From Amia ocellicauda (lineage: Eukaryota > Chordata > Actinopteri > Amiiformes > Amiidae): a stretch of 64,000 bases of DNA. This document shows, one piece after another, positions 11,401 through 22,900 of the stretch. The notes below the pieces were generated by a model. The model made no database searches, was not told where the DNA came from, and was given only the letters and a program-made list of their open reading frames with translations. The DNA lies in contig NC_089868.1 in NCBI RefSeq assembly GCF_036373705.1, forward strand, positions 11,533,020 through 11,597,019, given 5' to 3'. Numbering within the stretch: the first letter of the stretch is position 1; every line of letters begins with the position of its first letter. A program made the translations under genes and the position numbers.

Positions 11401-14400
11401 AAAGAATAAGCAAATGCAACTGTGACTGATTTTGAAAATTGTATGCGTATCTGCCATCTTTTTTGGACTTTGGACTATTCACTACATTTTACAGTTGTCC
11501 CTCGTCCCCCCACAAATTATTGAATATTTTTTTAAGGCGGTTCTCTTTTAATTTGGGTATGTCACAATATCCTTTAGAAAACAAGAACCCACATTGTCTG
11601 AACATGACCATCTGCTGTTGATAAAGCACTTACTGTCCTCATCATGCGTCGGACTGTGTTTGCTGTAGAATCGCCATGGGCCGTCCCTTGTGCCTTGCTA
11701 AGCCACTGATCCAGGCCTTCAGCTCGGACTCCCACCTAAGAGAATCAGAATCAGTGTTATTCTTGAATTGCCTGTTGCTTTTCCAATTCACTCATTTTAA
11801 TTGAGTGTAAGGAGACTGGAGTGTCTAGTGTACCTCCAGAAGGTCTGCAGCTGCTCCAGTGAAGTATCCTCTGATTTTGGACACCAAAGCTCTGGGAAGG
11901 AGGCTGACGGCATCATTCATGACGTAAACACTAGCAGCAGCCCCAGCCATCAGACGACCTTGAGGGAGGAAACAGTGGTTCAGCCTTCATTTGAAATTGG
12001 AGTATTCACTTTGTTGTGTTCACTTTATTAGCTGACAGTAAGCCTCCTTGGATTACGTTTTTTTTTTTAATGAGGTAGTATTAGACATCCATCCTATCTG
12101 GAAATGTTTGACAGTGTGCCAGTGTGGCGTTTTTCATATATTAAAAGTAATCTATTTCTGATACCATTGAACATAATTCGTGGTAGGAGTTGTGGTGCTG
12201 GGTTGTACTTACTTTGGAAGGTGTCTATGTGGAAGGCCTTGCTGAAGCGATAAGACAGTCTCCCTAGTTTGCCATTCAGCATGTTTACTGCAGTATTGCA
12301 GGCAGCAGCTCTAAACAAGGATAAAGTGGAGTCATTAGACTTCTAGATTCAAGAAATTCTAAGAAACAAAATACAAACATGCTTTCTGTGACCTCTTGTG
12401 TGTCCTAAAATGTAGACTTGAGCACTTACACGTGGGCATAGTCGGGAGACATGCTTCTGGTCAGAGCCTTCATGTGGGAGTAGGTAAAGCTGGCCACTTG
12501 CAGGTTTTTCACTTTTTGCAGAGCTGTGACAAGAGATATCACCAGCTCCACTGTGGGCTTGCTCTCAAACAGAACCACACAGGCCATCATGCGCACCTCC
12601 GGGTGGAGCTTTTCATCGTTAAACAGCTGCAGAGCCACTTCCTGCACCTGCAGAGGAACCAAGACAATGCATGTTCACACCTGAGGAATGTGGAGATACT
12701 CTTAACTCATTGTGTTTCACTTCAAAGGAAATGGGTAGAAAATAGGTGGAGAGGCACAGCACGTGTAGGTGAGTCTACATTTCCAGGGGGGTAAACGCTT
12801 AATTCATCTCACCTTTCTGCGATGTAGCTTGGCAATGTTCCTCAGGGCCATCACTGCATCAACCTGGATTTTGATTGGGAATGCTGAAGCTCCAGAGGCA
12901 AAACTTGGAAGGAACTTCATGATGCGCTTGATGCTAGAGGGCTGTCCTGCATTACCCATGGCCTTCAGGGCCAGGACCATCTCCTCTTCATGGGCTTTGC
13001 TGACCGCATCAGCAGCAAAATCGTGAATGGGCTGAGAAATGGAGGAAGAAAGAGATGAATGGTCCAATAAAATTAAGTAGACCTGTTTTCACTGTAAGGG
13101 CATTAACATTATTTCTTAATTTAAACCTTTATTTATCCAGGTAAGTCAATTGAGAACAAGTTCTCATTTTCAAAAATGACCTGGCCACTAAGTTGTGATA
13201 CTGCAGTTACGTTAACATACAATAAAATATAGCACAGTATAGAACACACACAAACATAAAAAAACATTTAGAGTAGTAGACAGGGTTAGATAAAGCACAA
13301 AGGAACGAAGCAGTACATTTGCAAATGGAAACGTACCTGTAACAGGTTGTCGGGGCACTTTTCGTGTTCTTTGCAGTACTTGTAAATCAAGGAGCCATAA
13401 CCAAGCATGGCAATTTTGAAGAGAATGGGTTCGTCTGCAATATGGTGGTGCTTGATCAGTTCCTGAAATGACATCAGTGATGATGATAATAATATTTAAA
13501 GAGAATTGGCTTGAAATTGAGGTTGTTCCATCGGCAAATAATCTAATGTTATGGATGTAATGTAATACACTTTGAAATTCGAATGAAGAATCAAAGATCT
13601 TTCTACTCAAAGGAATTCTGATTTACAATCACAACAAAACTGAACAAAAGTGTTTTAGTAATGTATTTCATCCAACTGAAGAATAATAAAGTGTCTAAAG
13701 GTATCAACTCACTGAAGCAATCTGAATGTTAGCAGTTTCCGGTTTCATCCTGTGCATTGCAGTCATCAGAATCTGAGCAGCTTCATATGTTGTGATTTGC
13801 TTATTAATAATCCTCTCTTTTATAAATTTAACAGCATCATTTGTACCGATAGCAGGAATAGCATCCAAAATCCAATGCCTTTTGAGAAAAGGAAAGAAAA
13901 GCAGAGAGTCAATTTGATAGTACAACACTGACATATGAATAGACAGTCAACTGAATGCTAGAATAGGTTCTGTACCTGAATTCCTTTCTATTCTCAAACT
14001 GCTTCCAGATGGCATCAATATTCTGTTGGCTGGATATACGCATTAACTGAATGAGCTCGATGAACTTCATTGGAGCATCTTCATGAACCTTCTGCCCATT
14101 GTTCTGGACAAGGTGGTGCAGGGTTTCCACAATCTATGGAAAAAGTAAAGTAAAAAGAACATCAAGAACAACCAAGTAAGGTGTTCATGGAATTTCTTTT
14201 ACTGAGGTGGAAAGATTGAAGTAGACATCAAGGGCTGTCTTTAATACCTGTGTTTCAGGGTTCTTGGACTTAATGAGCTGAACTGGGGTCTGGAGGATTT
14301 CAGACCCAAATTGGTACTGTAGACGGCCACGTTTCTCAAACTGAAGTTCAGGCTCCTTAATTGGGCTGTTCCTTGTGTTGCTCCAAACCAGCCTCTGTCT

Positions 14401-16787
14401 GTAGGTTGAACAGGATTATTAAAACATATACATAATACTTTATGTGAAAAAAGAAACGGGTACATGAAACTAAATTAACTGAGCAACTGAGCTTTCTGTA
14501 ATTGGTAGGACAGGGTTGTTTTTTGTTAAAATGTTTGAAAGAGTTAGTTTTTTCAGTAACAACTTCATGACTTAATGGTATGAAGTCTGCAGAGCTGGAA
14601 TAAGACAAACCTGTGAACCATAGTAGGTATGTAAGTGATGTGAGGAGAAACGAATCTCATCCAGTATACCTTGCTTGCATCTGAGCAGCTCCACTGTGCC
14701 AATTGAAGGGGGTGTACTGGTGGTCCTCTGTGGCTGAGGCTTCAGTGATCAGCGCTCCTGAGTCTTGTGGCTTCAGCACATATTCGTAGGCAGCAGCTCT
14801 CTGCACATTCTGTCCTCTCTGGGCAGACAAAACAAACCTTGTGAGGCCTTGAGAGTGGCGACTGAAGGTACACTTTGAGGACAACATATTTCAGTGTCTT
14901 ACCTGCTGGTAGTCATTGTACTCCTCTGCGTAGGCCATGCCAATGTCTCTCTGTATCTGTTCCTCGCAGTTGTTCAGATCTTTGGTCTTGGTGATGAATA
15001 AGCGTTCTCCTTTGGTTTCCTCCTTAATCTGGTAGTTGGTCTTGCATCTGCCCTGAAGCCCAGCCTGGTAAGGAGACAAGAGAATACATATCATGGTGAC
15101 ATTCAATGTGTGACTGAGAAGAAAAGGAGTTCAGTTTTTATCGCTACTCTTCTGAGGTAAGTTGCCTCACAATAACCCAGGTGACATTAGAGCGAAGCAG
15201 GCTTTTCTGTTTGTTATAGGGATGTTAACCACGTGAAGGGGTTATCCAGTTAAAATCTACATTATCAGATTAATAAAACATAAAAGAAGATAATCTAAAT
15301 CAAATGAAAGAATTTGTATTGCCTCTATGTTGCACTCAATCAAGATAAGTAGCCTTCTGTCCCATCCCCATCCCCTCCTTAGTGGGCATTATGTGCATTG
15401 AATGTTATAAAATTAGGTTTGGGGTTCAATTGTAATTCTTGAGATTTACCTCTTGCAGCTCGTACACGTTTTCAGTTTGCTTGATGTTGAGATTCAGCAA
15501 GTTCAGGATGCCTTTCTGGATGTTTAGTACAGTGTCAGAGATGGATGAGGGAGCGAAAATCTGTCCTACGTTGCCATTGTTGTATTCAAACTTGATTGGT
15601 ATCTGAAGCTGGCTGCCCAGAGCCTGTGTAAGACTATTCACAGTGGTGAACTGATCCCTGGGCCAGATACCATTGTACTCCTTGATCACAGGGTTGGCCA
15701 GCTGTTGAGACAAAAGGACCACACTCAGTACCCATGTAGAAATTCTCTAAACAATTAAAATACAATAGAGTTTGATACAGGATAAATGCATGTCTGAACT
15801 TTAGTGGCAATTCAATTACTATATAAGTGGCATAATTCAGCATAGTGAATGTAATTCTGCTAGATATGAAGCTTGTATGTCTGAATATTCATGAGTAGTA
15901 TGCAGTCAATCTAATAAGCAGAGCAAGGAAAGGAAAAGTTGTATTAATAATGATGTATTGTTTTGGCTATGCATCATATTCCTTCAGCTGAGATCTCTTC
16001 CTGCTTTGGTTTGAATGCTTTAAATTATGCATTTCAGAAAAGTTTGTAGAGGAAAGTCAAGCTCCATTTTTAGAAAAACTCCAAGAAAGGCACCTTTTAA
16101 TTTGGTTGAAACTACAGTCTAAAAACCTTGATATTTCCCATACCTGAAGGATGTAGGTCCTCTGGGCCACTCCACTGATTGCAACCTTGCAGGTGATCTT
16201 CAGTCCAGCTCTGGCCAGGCCCTTTTCTGGGAGCCCCACCAGGATGATGCCTTCATAGTCATATTCGTAGGTCTTACTGCCACTGTAGTCGGGATCTGTA
16301 ACACAACACACTCACTAACCCACCTGGGCAAACGCTGTAGATCTCTCCAAGAACCTGCCTTGTGGGTCCCTTGCTGTGTGTCATGCTGTATTACCTTGTG
16401 TCTCTTACTCAGACCTCAGTCAACCAGCCACACTGGGACACTTGTTTATGACAGTGTTTAAAAAAACTTTACTTTTGTTTAACCATTGCTCCTGTTCCTC
16501 CTCAGTGCCCAGTGTTTGTGGCTGGATCATTACAAACTAGCCATAAAAACAGGACATTGCAATAGGTCTAGGGTATGTTTTTGTGAATTAAAGAGATACA
16601 CATTTTAATACAACAGACTTACCCCAGTTAACATGGCTACAAGCTGCAAAGTAACAAAAACAGGAGTTAGAATCAGCTAATGAAATACAGAAAAGATCAT
16701 TTTGTTATATTTATTTTTGAATCTCCTGATAATCAATGTATACTCACCCACAAGGGCCACCGTCAGTGCTAGAAGGATTAACTTCAT
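2914..16787 (-). CDS. vtg: Vitellogenin, complete 35-exon gene, 1765 residues
   Basis: Egg-yolk precursor, made in the liver of females, secreted, taken up by oocytes and cleaved into lipovitellins and phosvitin. I joined 35 exons with GT-AG junctions. The phases close exactly (5298 nt including the stop), and 35 is the usual vertebrate vitellogenin exon number. The ATG at 16787 opens a signal peptide (MKLILLALTVALV), exon 1 is 40 nt and exon 2 only 21 nt, as is typical. Order: signal peptide 1 to about 15, lipid-transport heavy chain to about 1081, phosvitin 1082-1301, light chain 1302 to about 1503, von Willebrand type D region from about 1504 with a CGVCG motif, C-terminal Cys-rich tail ending at TAA 2914-2916. 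Because phosvitin and the C-terminal regions are all present, this is a complete (A-type-like) form rather than the phosvitin-less C type; the exact paralogue is not assigned. No frame breaks were seen. Confidence 0.96.
6001..6066. repeat. (TA)n followed by (TAGA)n microsatellite
   Basis: A short TA run passes into about 13 tandem TAGA units and ends in a degenerate unit near 6066. It lies in the vitellogenin intron between exons 27 and 28. The minus-strand frame reading repeated YLSI over it is a repeat artefact. Confidence 0.97.
7720..8765 (-). other. vtg: Vitellogenin exons 23-25: phosvitin
   Basis: Exons 8307-8765 (459 nt), 7970-8026 (57 nt) and 7720-7863 (144 nt) encode residues 1082-1301. 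Phosvitin is the heavily phosphorylated part of yolk protein and binds calcium and iron. In the frame fixed by the preceding exon, exon 23 reads as long serine runs broken by Asn, Arg and Lys, with basic clusters such as SKRRRQERRGQ in the middle. Exon 24 is a serine-poor linker (ERGYKRIYDFKFLYQGRRE). Exon 25 has a second serine run, then RNGKKTGNKK. On the plus strand the serine runs appear as CTG repeats. The other frames of these repeats give long open poly-Ala, poly-Gln and poly-Leu readings, which are artefacts. The region is short for an A-type phosvitin. Confidence 0.92.
9068..16787 (-). other. vtg: Vitellogenin exons 1-22: signal peptide and lipovitellin heavy chain
   Basis: Exons, 5' to 3': 16748-16787, 16623-16643, 16144-16295, 15450-15701, 14903-15064, 14670-14818, 14248-14398, 13976-14133, 13713-13878, 13337-13462, 12813-13031, 12430-12647, 12213-12310, 11834-11958, 11634-11735, 11269-11388, 10960-11149, 10734-10827, 10436-10621, 9847-9991, 9555-9759, 9068-9231. 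They encode residues 1-1081: the large lipid-transfer domain shared with apolipoprotein B and MTP (N-terminal beta-barrel, then a helical domain from about exon 7, then lipid-cavity sheets). Exon 5 carries LFITKTKDLNNCEEQ (residues 177-191), the position of the oocyte-receptor binding motif known in fish vitellogenins. The exon 16 acceptor at 11388 was chosen over 11381 because only it keeps frame (FSDWRALP). The exon 22 donor (TTG|GTACTT) is the least certain boundary. Confidence 0.9.
13115..13270. repeat. Probable dispersed fish repeat in a vitellogenin intron
   Basis: The stretch from CCTTTATTTATCCAGGTAAG onward, with AATTGAGAACAAGTTCTCAT following, resembles a motif I know as widely dispersed in fish genomes. 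It lies between vitellogenin exons 10 and 11. The class of the repeat and its exact ends cannot be fixed from one copy. Confidence 0.45.
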
Positions 16788-16823
16788 GGCTGAAGGCTGG
16801 TACTGGACTGTGGGTGCTGTGTC

Positions 16824-16834
16824 CATATATATAC
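16824..16834 (-). promoter_or_regulatory. vtg: Vitellogenin TATA box
   Basis: On the minus strand the sequence reads GTATATATATG, about 40 bases upstream of the start codon at 16787. With a TATA-to-start distance of about 30 bases, transcription would begin near 16800. This gives a 5' leader of about 13 bases, which matches the very short leaders known for vertebrate vitellogenin mRNAs. The start site itself is inferred. Confidence 0.8.
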
Positions 16835-17072
16835 TCCCCAGGGCAGGCAGTGCTCCCATACGCTCATGCGAAATCTCTACTTTCTGCTGACTGGACTTTT
16901 TCTTATCTGTCCCCCCTCCCCAATGTTTTTTAATTTTTTCTCATGGAAAGCCAAAATGTCATTGATAATGTCATTGCAAAATAGGTTAGCAAAAAGCAAG
17001 TCAAAGACAGTGAAAATGTTGATCTTTAATATCTATATTTATTATGTATACCCATCGTATATCATACACCTA

Positions 17073-17288
17073 CGGCTCTGGAAAAAATTAAGAGACCACT
17101 GCACAATTTTCTTAAATCAGCATGTATAGCAGCTATTCCATTCTATTCATATTTTTATTTGGAATTTGGGAGAAATGTTGTCAGTAGTTTATAGAATAAA
17201 ACAAATGTTCATTTTACCCAAACCTATAATTAGTAAAACCTGAGAAACTGACAATTTTGCAGTGGTCTCTTAATTTTTTCCAGAGCTG
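17073..17288. mobile_element. 216-bp Tc1/mariner-type MITE
   Basis: The left end CGGCTCTGGAAAAAATTAAG (17073) is matched in reverse at the right end (17259-17288). Both repeats continue through AGAGACCACTGCA, giving terminal inverted repeats of about 30-37 bases. TA flanks the element at 17071-17072 and 17289-17290. There is no coding capacity. These features fit a small non-autonomous Tc1/mariner derivative. It lies about 240-450 bases upstream of the inferred vitellogenin TATA box. Confidence 0.9.
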
Positions 17289-17772
17289 TATATATAGATT
17301 GGTAGGTAATACAATTTTATTGAGTGTTAGAAAATATACAAACCTAACTATCATCTTCCTATATACATTTATTTCTGCTAAGGTAATTATGGATCTTTGC
17401 AGTTGATGTTGCAAGCAAATATGTTATCGCCGCTTAACTTAGATATTTTCAAAGACATTGGTTGTATCTGTTTATATCGTCAGCCTATATTGATCCACTT
17501 CTTAACGAAGGCACTGGGTTAACTAACTCATTTAAAGAGGTTCTCTCAAGGTGCGTGTGTATAAAACATATACCTATTTATATACATACGTCTGATATGT
17601 ATATATAGGTTTATTCGTATAACATACATATCAAAGTGAAGATGGATTCAAGGCGAGTATAAGAATATAAAAATTGGCAGTACAATGCACACCTTGCTGC
17701 CAATTGGACAGCAGTTTCCATGTTTGTCATTATCTGCACCGTGTTTACGATTGGCACATCACTGTCCATTGA

Positions 17773-17793
17773 TGGTCATCACAGTCCAGGTCA
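17773..17793 (+). promoter_or_regulatory. Two GGTCA half-sites upstream of vitellogenin (weak)
   Basis: GGTCA occurs at 17773-17777 and again about 10 bases later within CAGGTCAGGG, in the same orientation, roughly 1 kb upstream of the vitellogenin start. Vertebrate vitellogenin genes are driven by oestrogen response elements, normally palindromic GGTCA/TGACC pairs 3 bases apart. This direct arrangement with wide spacing is not canonical, so a role is only a guess. Confidence 0.2.
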
Positions 17794-19308
17794 GGGCAGG
17801 CTGCTCTCGCGGTTTTATTAAGTATTTGGAGATAACCTAACCATGCCAATGTTACAATTTGCTGAAAAACTTTACACAAATTCTGACTACTTTAAATGCC
17901 TAGTAAAATATCAGAAAAATAAATATATGAATATAAGAGCATATAAACTACAATGTTTATCATTAGAAAACTAATTGTCCTTATGTTCTGAGCATACACC
18001 TTTGTGGAATTTCATGTTTGGGATTAATGCACCTTGTAATTTGGGGGACACTGGAAATATGAGCAACACTAATTTAGCAATGGCATCATTCATACAAGTC
18101 CCCAATGTTTAACATGGGAAAACAGGTATAGACTTGCTTCAGGTATTTTAAATATTTTTTAAACCGACTGCCACTAAAGCACAATTAGTGTAAAACAATA
18201 AAATATCTTTAATATGTAGAGAATTAGAATACACTTCTTGCATCAACAAGGGACTTTAGTTTGTGAATGCTAACTCTTTACTCTTTTCTAACAAAGGCTA
18301 ACTTTTCAGATTACATTGCTAATTCATAGCACCCTCTGCTGCCTACATTTGTTATTCCTATAATCCAACATGCCATGTCTGACTTTTATAGAAAATGTAT
18401 GTGAAATCACTAAGAGAGCATAGGCAGATTTTAATAAGACCTAAAATCTTATCTATACCATTGCCCCCATTTGGCAGCATGTTGACTGAAAATACCACTT
18501 GGCAATATTAAATAATTACTGAATTAAAATTGATATTTCTTCCAGTTGTATCAGTCATCACAAATGGGGGTAGTAGATTGACACAGGCCTGAGCAGGGAG
18601 CACTTAATGTTCATCCAGATCTCCATAGAAGAAAGAGATCCAAGTCTTGGTCAAGGGATGGAAAATCTTAACACCTGTAGTTAAAATGTTCCATTAAAAG
18701 CAAAAACACAAGCCTTACAAACAGGAATTTAGAAAAGAAAATCTTCCAAAATGAACTCTTCAGTTTCCTTGATATGGCACCTTCATGGTTTGAAAATTGC
18801 AAACATTACACCTTTAACAGGTAATTTTTATAAATGGTTATTTTCAGTGAACAGAATGCTCGGTGATCACATTGTACCTTATTTCATACAAATACAGTTC
18901 TTGGCATATTTAAAGTAAACCTAATATTTAACCAACACAACATTGGCCCAAGGGAGGCGGGGCTGGTTAAATCCATTAAGAAACCGTCATTAGAAATTGC
19001 CCTGCAGTTCATGTCCACACCACCTCCCTTTTAGGAGGGCACAGTAACTTGTGACCTGTACAGAAACTAAATGAACAAACAAAGGTAGAGAACATGTAAT
19101 CACATCTGATCCCAGTAAACCACAGCAATGGTCTGAATAGCAGAACAACTTCATTTTGCAAAAAATTCAATCCTGTTCCCCCAAAGGTAATACAATGGAC
19201 AGATTCAAATCTTCATTTTGCCACTAGAATTGGTTTACAGGAGTGTTCTGTGGATTAGGAAGCTATGAAAGAAGAGAACGATATACTTGCAGAATTTATA
19301 ATATAGTC

Positions 19309-19314
19309 TTTATT
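19309..19314 (-). terminator. ssx2ip: ssx2ip poly(A) signal (AATAAA)
   Basis: AATAAA on the minus strand, about 620 bases after the ssx2ip stop codon at 19937. The 3' UTR would then run from 19936 to about 19290. It includes a pure run of 20 G at 19507-19526 on the plus strand, which is C in the transcript. Confidence 0.6.
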
Positions 19315-19506
19315 GAACTTTAAGAACTAAATTGCACGATTGTATGAGCAGCAGATCTATACATTTAAAAAAAAATAAAAGCTATTGATTTGTCTACAGT
19401 CTCTCCACAGACATGATCCCTAGCAGGCTGCAAGAAATTTACAAAATGAAAACAAATTCACTGGGAAAATGCTTAAATTAAAATGCTAAATAACCCATAC
19501 ATTACA

Positions 19507-19526
19507 GGGGGGGGGGGGGGGGGGGG
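19507..19526. repeat. Homopolymer run of 20 G
   Basis: Uninterrupted G run inside the predicted ssx2ip 3' UTR. Such a run is prone to length errors in sequencing and assembly. Confidence 0.97.
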
Positions 19527-19936
19527 AACAAAATCCACATTCAATAATGGATGGTCTCAAATATACAAAACATTTCTATACAAAATAAAGCAGTTTCATA
19601 TTATAATTACAAGAAACAATCAGGTGTCCTACATTCTTCAATCACAGAAAAGAAAATACGATGTTAAATGAAAAGGGTGTGCAGGGATGTAAAAACTCAC
19701 ATTTAAAAAAAAAAAATATCACCTGGGGGGCAACAAAACTCAATACATGTATTTCAGGAGAAACAAATGGGCTCTGTTTTGGCATTTTATTTCAGTGCTT
19801 TTTGAATAATTTTGTGGAGAATGTCACCAAATACATGGTATTTTAACCTTTGTATAATCCACTGTGGACATGCATGGATTTAATATACTACAAAATGAGT
19901 ATGCCACTACTCTAACCCCCCCCCAATTGCTGGGCC

Positions 19937-22900
19937 TTAGGTTGGGCTATTTTCATCCCCTGCTAGTGAATAAATACTGTAGTCATCAGATCCTATGGAA
20001 TGTCTCGATTTCATTGAAACCTCACTGTTGTGCATTTTGTTGGTGTCTTGCCAACTCCCTCTCTTTGGTAGCGTTCTAGAAGAGCTGCAGAAAGAAGAGC
20101 ATCTACATTTCAATACATTGCGTTAATGTAAATCTTAAATCTTTCCACGTTTAAGTGATTAATTGGTGTACACTATTTATTAATAAGCTGTACAAAAGCT
20201 TTAATATTCCTGTAGTTGAGCAGGAACACATTTTTATCCCAGTTCTCCTGTATTCAGGTTTGTTTTCTACATGACTAGAACACAAAACTACTGCAATTAA
20301 AAGTTGTAGTTTTTTACTTTTCAGTTTTAAAATGAGAAATGCGTTCATTAAATATTCCCAAACTGAACTAATTGGGTTTTTGAGTACCAGGAGCCAGAAG
20401 TCACAAGTCTAGACATGGAAGTACTGCTTGTCCCCGACACTTACCTTCTGTCTGGAATGAGGCACAGTGTGCGGTACAGGTCTCCCGTCGATGGCATCTT
20501 GGAGGCAGCGGCGGAGGAGGAGGATTTGGGGGTAGAGAAAGCAGCCTGGGAGACTGATTTGGTCAGCTGTGCTCGGTGATGGACACTCTTCACTTCAGGT
20601 TCTGTACCTGTTAGAGCACACATTATATCCCCCGCCGGTTTAAAAAATGCCAATATTCACACGTACACTGATCATAGAGGCCTTCAGCTCAGAACCAGTA
20701 TCACAGCCTTGGATGTGCATTTCCTTTCATGGCACAATGGCACATTAAGGCGATGCAGGTAGGAAAGAGTTTATACTTACTGATCGACAAGGCACTTTGA
20801 GACTTTGAAGATTGGGGTCTCTTGCGATCTACGAATGGAGTCATGTTTAAAAACTGATGTTTTAACCATGTAGCTCGGTCTTCCTCAAATATTTTCCTCT
20901 GGGGGGGGAGAAAAGTATAAGAAACTGTTGTAAACTTAGGCTTCCTGTTATCTCCTCCCCTCTAATATCCTACACCCAAGGTTTGATTTAAAGCATGTTT
21001 CCAGGCCGTGTTGGAGTACCTCGTGGCCTAATCTAATGGCCGCTTCTGTGAAGTTCTTCCGCTCTTTTTCAAAGTTTTTCCTTTGATCATCAAAGAGTCG
21101 CCACTCTTCCTTCAGGCGCTCTTTATCCTCCAGGAGGTAGCAGTCATGTAGCAGAGCGGCCGTCTCATCATCACAGGGGCAGCTCAGCTGTTGCTGCAAG
21201 AGGGTAAGGAGTCAAAATCAAAAGGGGCATTTAAATACCAGAACCACCTAGCTCATTGAAACACTTTACACAGGTCTGTTTGTTTATTCTCTATACACAA
21301 TGTTAATGGTTCCCTAGGTGGTCCTACCTGCCAGAGCTGCTGCTGGTTTTGAATGAAGTCTCTACACTGCTGGATTTCCAGTTTCAGCTTCTCCATTTCC
21401 TCCTCATGTATTTCCCTCGAGATCACATCCTTATCGACCCGAGTCCCCATCTTCACCAGAGATGCTGCCAAAGCAAAACCAGTATCGCATTTAAGATTAC
21501 CAGGATGGTTTCATTCAGGATTTTCACTTATGGTAAAAAAAAAAAAACTAAAGCCACAAACCCAAGCGTAGCTTCTGAAATCATCCTAAAAAGCATATTC
21601 CTTAAAATAAGGATCTGAATTCTCCCACTTCCAGACATGTCCCATCGTTCCAGTTACAAATTGATCACCCCTTTTGAGTACAAATGTGCTTTGCATAAAG
21701 TTTGCCAAGTTAAATTGTAGCCTGGCATTTCTTATTAAATAGTTTATATTACAATACCACATTCTCTATAGTAACTACAACAGTTGCAGAGGTTAAAAAT
21801 TTAACTATCCACCCTAAGCACTACAACATCTATCACAGCAGGCAAATATTTTGTCCCATGGTAGAAGTCCAGAATCATGCATAGTAAAAACAGCAGTGGA
21901 TGACGTGTATAAAAATACTGAACTATGCCTACAGTCAAGGGTAAAACAAGGGTCAGAACAATTTGTATGTGAAGGGTAATTTTGCCTTGCTGGGTCTCAG
22001 TAACAGCTGAACAAAGATGAGCATGTATGCTCCTCCCTAAATCCTAAAAAGAATAATGGTATTTCAAGAGAAATGTACGAGAAGCACATTTATAGAGAAA
22101 CCCAACATCCTCAATAGCTTACACTTGGGCCCCTACATATTACACAAGCAGATTGATTAGACTACACTTAATTCCTCCCAGCATATGGTGGTCATGTAGT
22201 CTGCTTATTTAAAATATGAAACCAGTCATTGTATTAACACGGATGGGTGCATTGTAAGTGGCAGCAGCTATGGACATTTAGTACTTCCCGTTATTACCAA
22301 TATGGGTAATCTGGGATCTACCTACATTTAGGTTGGGCCACTGTGTTAATGATTTTACTTATAAAAATGTTATGTTTATTTTTTCCCTCCTCTCAAAAAA
22401 TGCAGCGTGCCTTTTTTATTTTCTCACTGTATGGGTCTTGCAGATCAGCAAAGTTTATTTTTAAATGTCAATTTCAGGTCTTTTTTTATTAAAACAAAAG
22501 TCACATGCTGGTTACAACCTTTAAAACAGTTTAACATTGACCAAGCAGAAGACTACATTCTAAAAGGCCACCCGACAGAAGCAATCCAACAGCTATAAGA
22601 CAGCTATAATGTTGCCACCTGAGCCATGCATAATACGATGGGGCACTTGGTATTCTGCTGCTGAATATCATTCCACATACCTGCCTTTTAAATGCAGGCT
22701 TCCTGGAAAAGGAAATGCACATTTCAAAACACTTTAGTGTTAAAAGGACCTACGGAAATTGCTTAAAGATGTGCAAAGTTTAAAATCTCAACCTCTCCCT
22801 GATTGTGACATGACGAGGGACTGGTGGATCCCATCGAGTGGGTTGAAAGCCATGAAGTGAATCCAGTAATAGAATAGGCTGGATTTTCAGAATACATGCA

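Larger units (their letters stand above)
16860..19290. other. Vitellogenin upstream region and intergenic DNA
   Basis: This lies between the vitellogenin promoter and the ssx2ip 3' end. It contains the MITE at 17073-17288 and two GGTCA half-sites at 17773-17793. I saw no perfect palindromic oestrogen response element by eye, though I may have missed diverged ones. No coding region is recognised. Confidence 0.6.
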
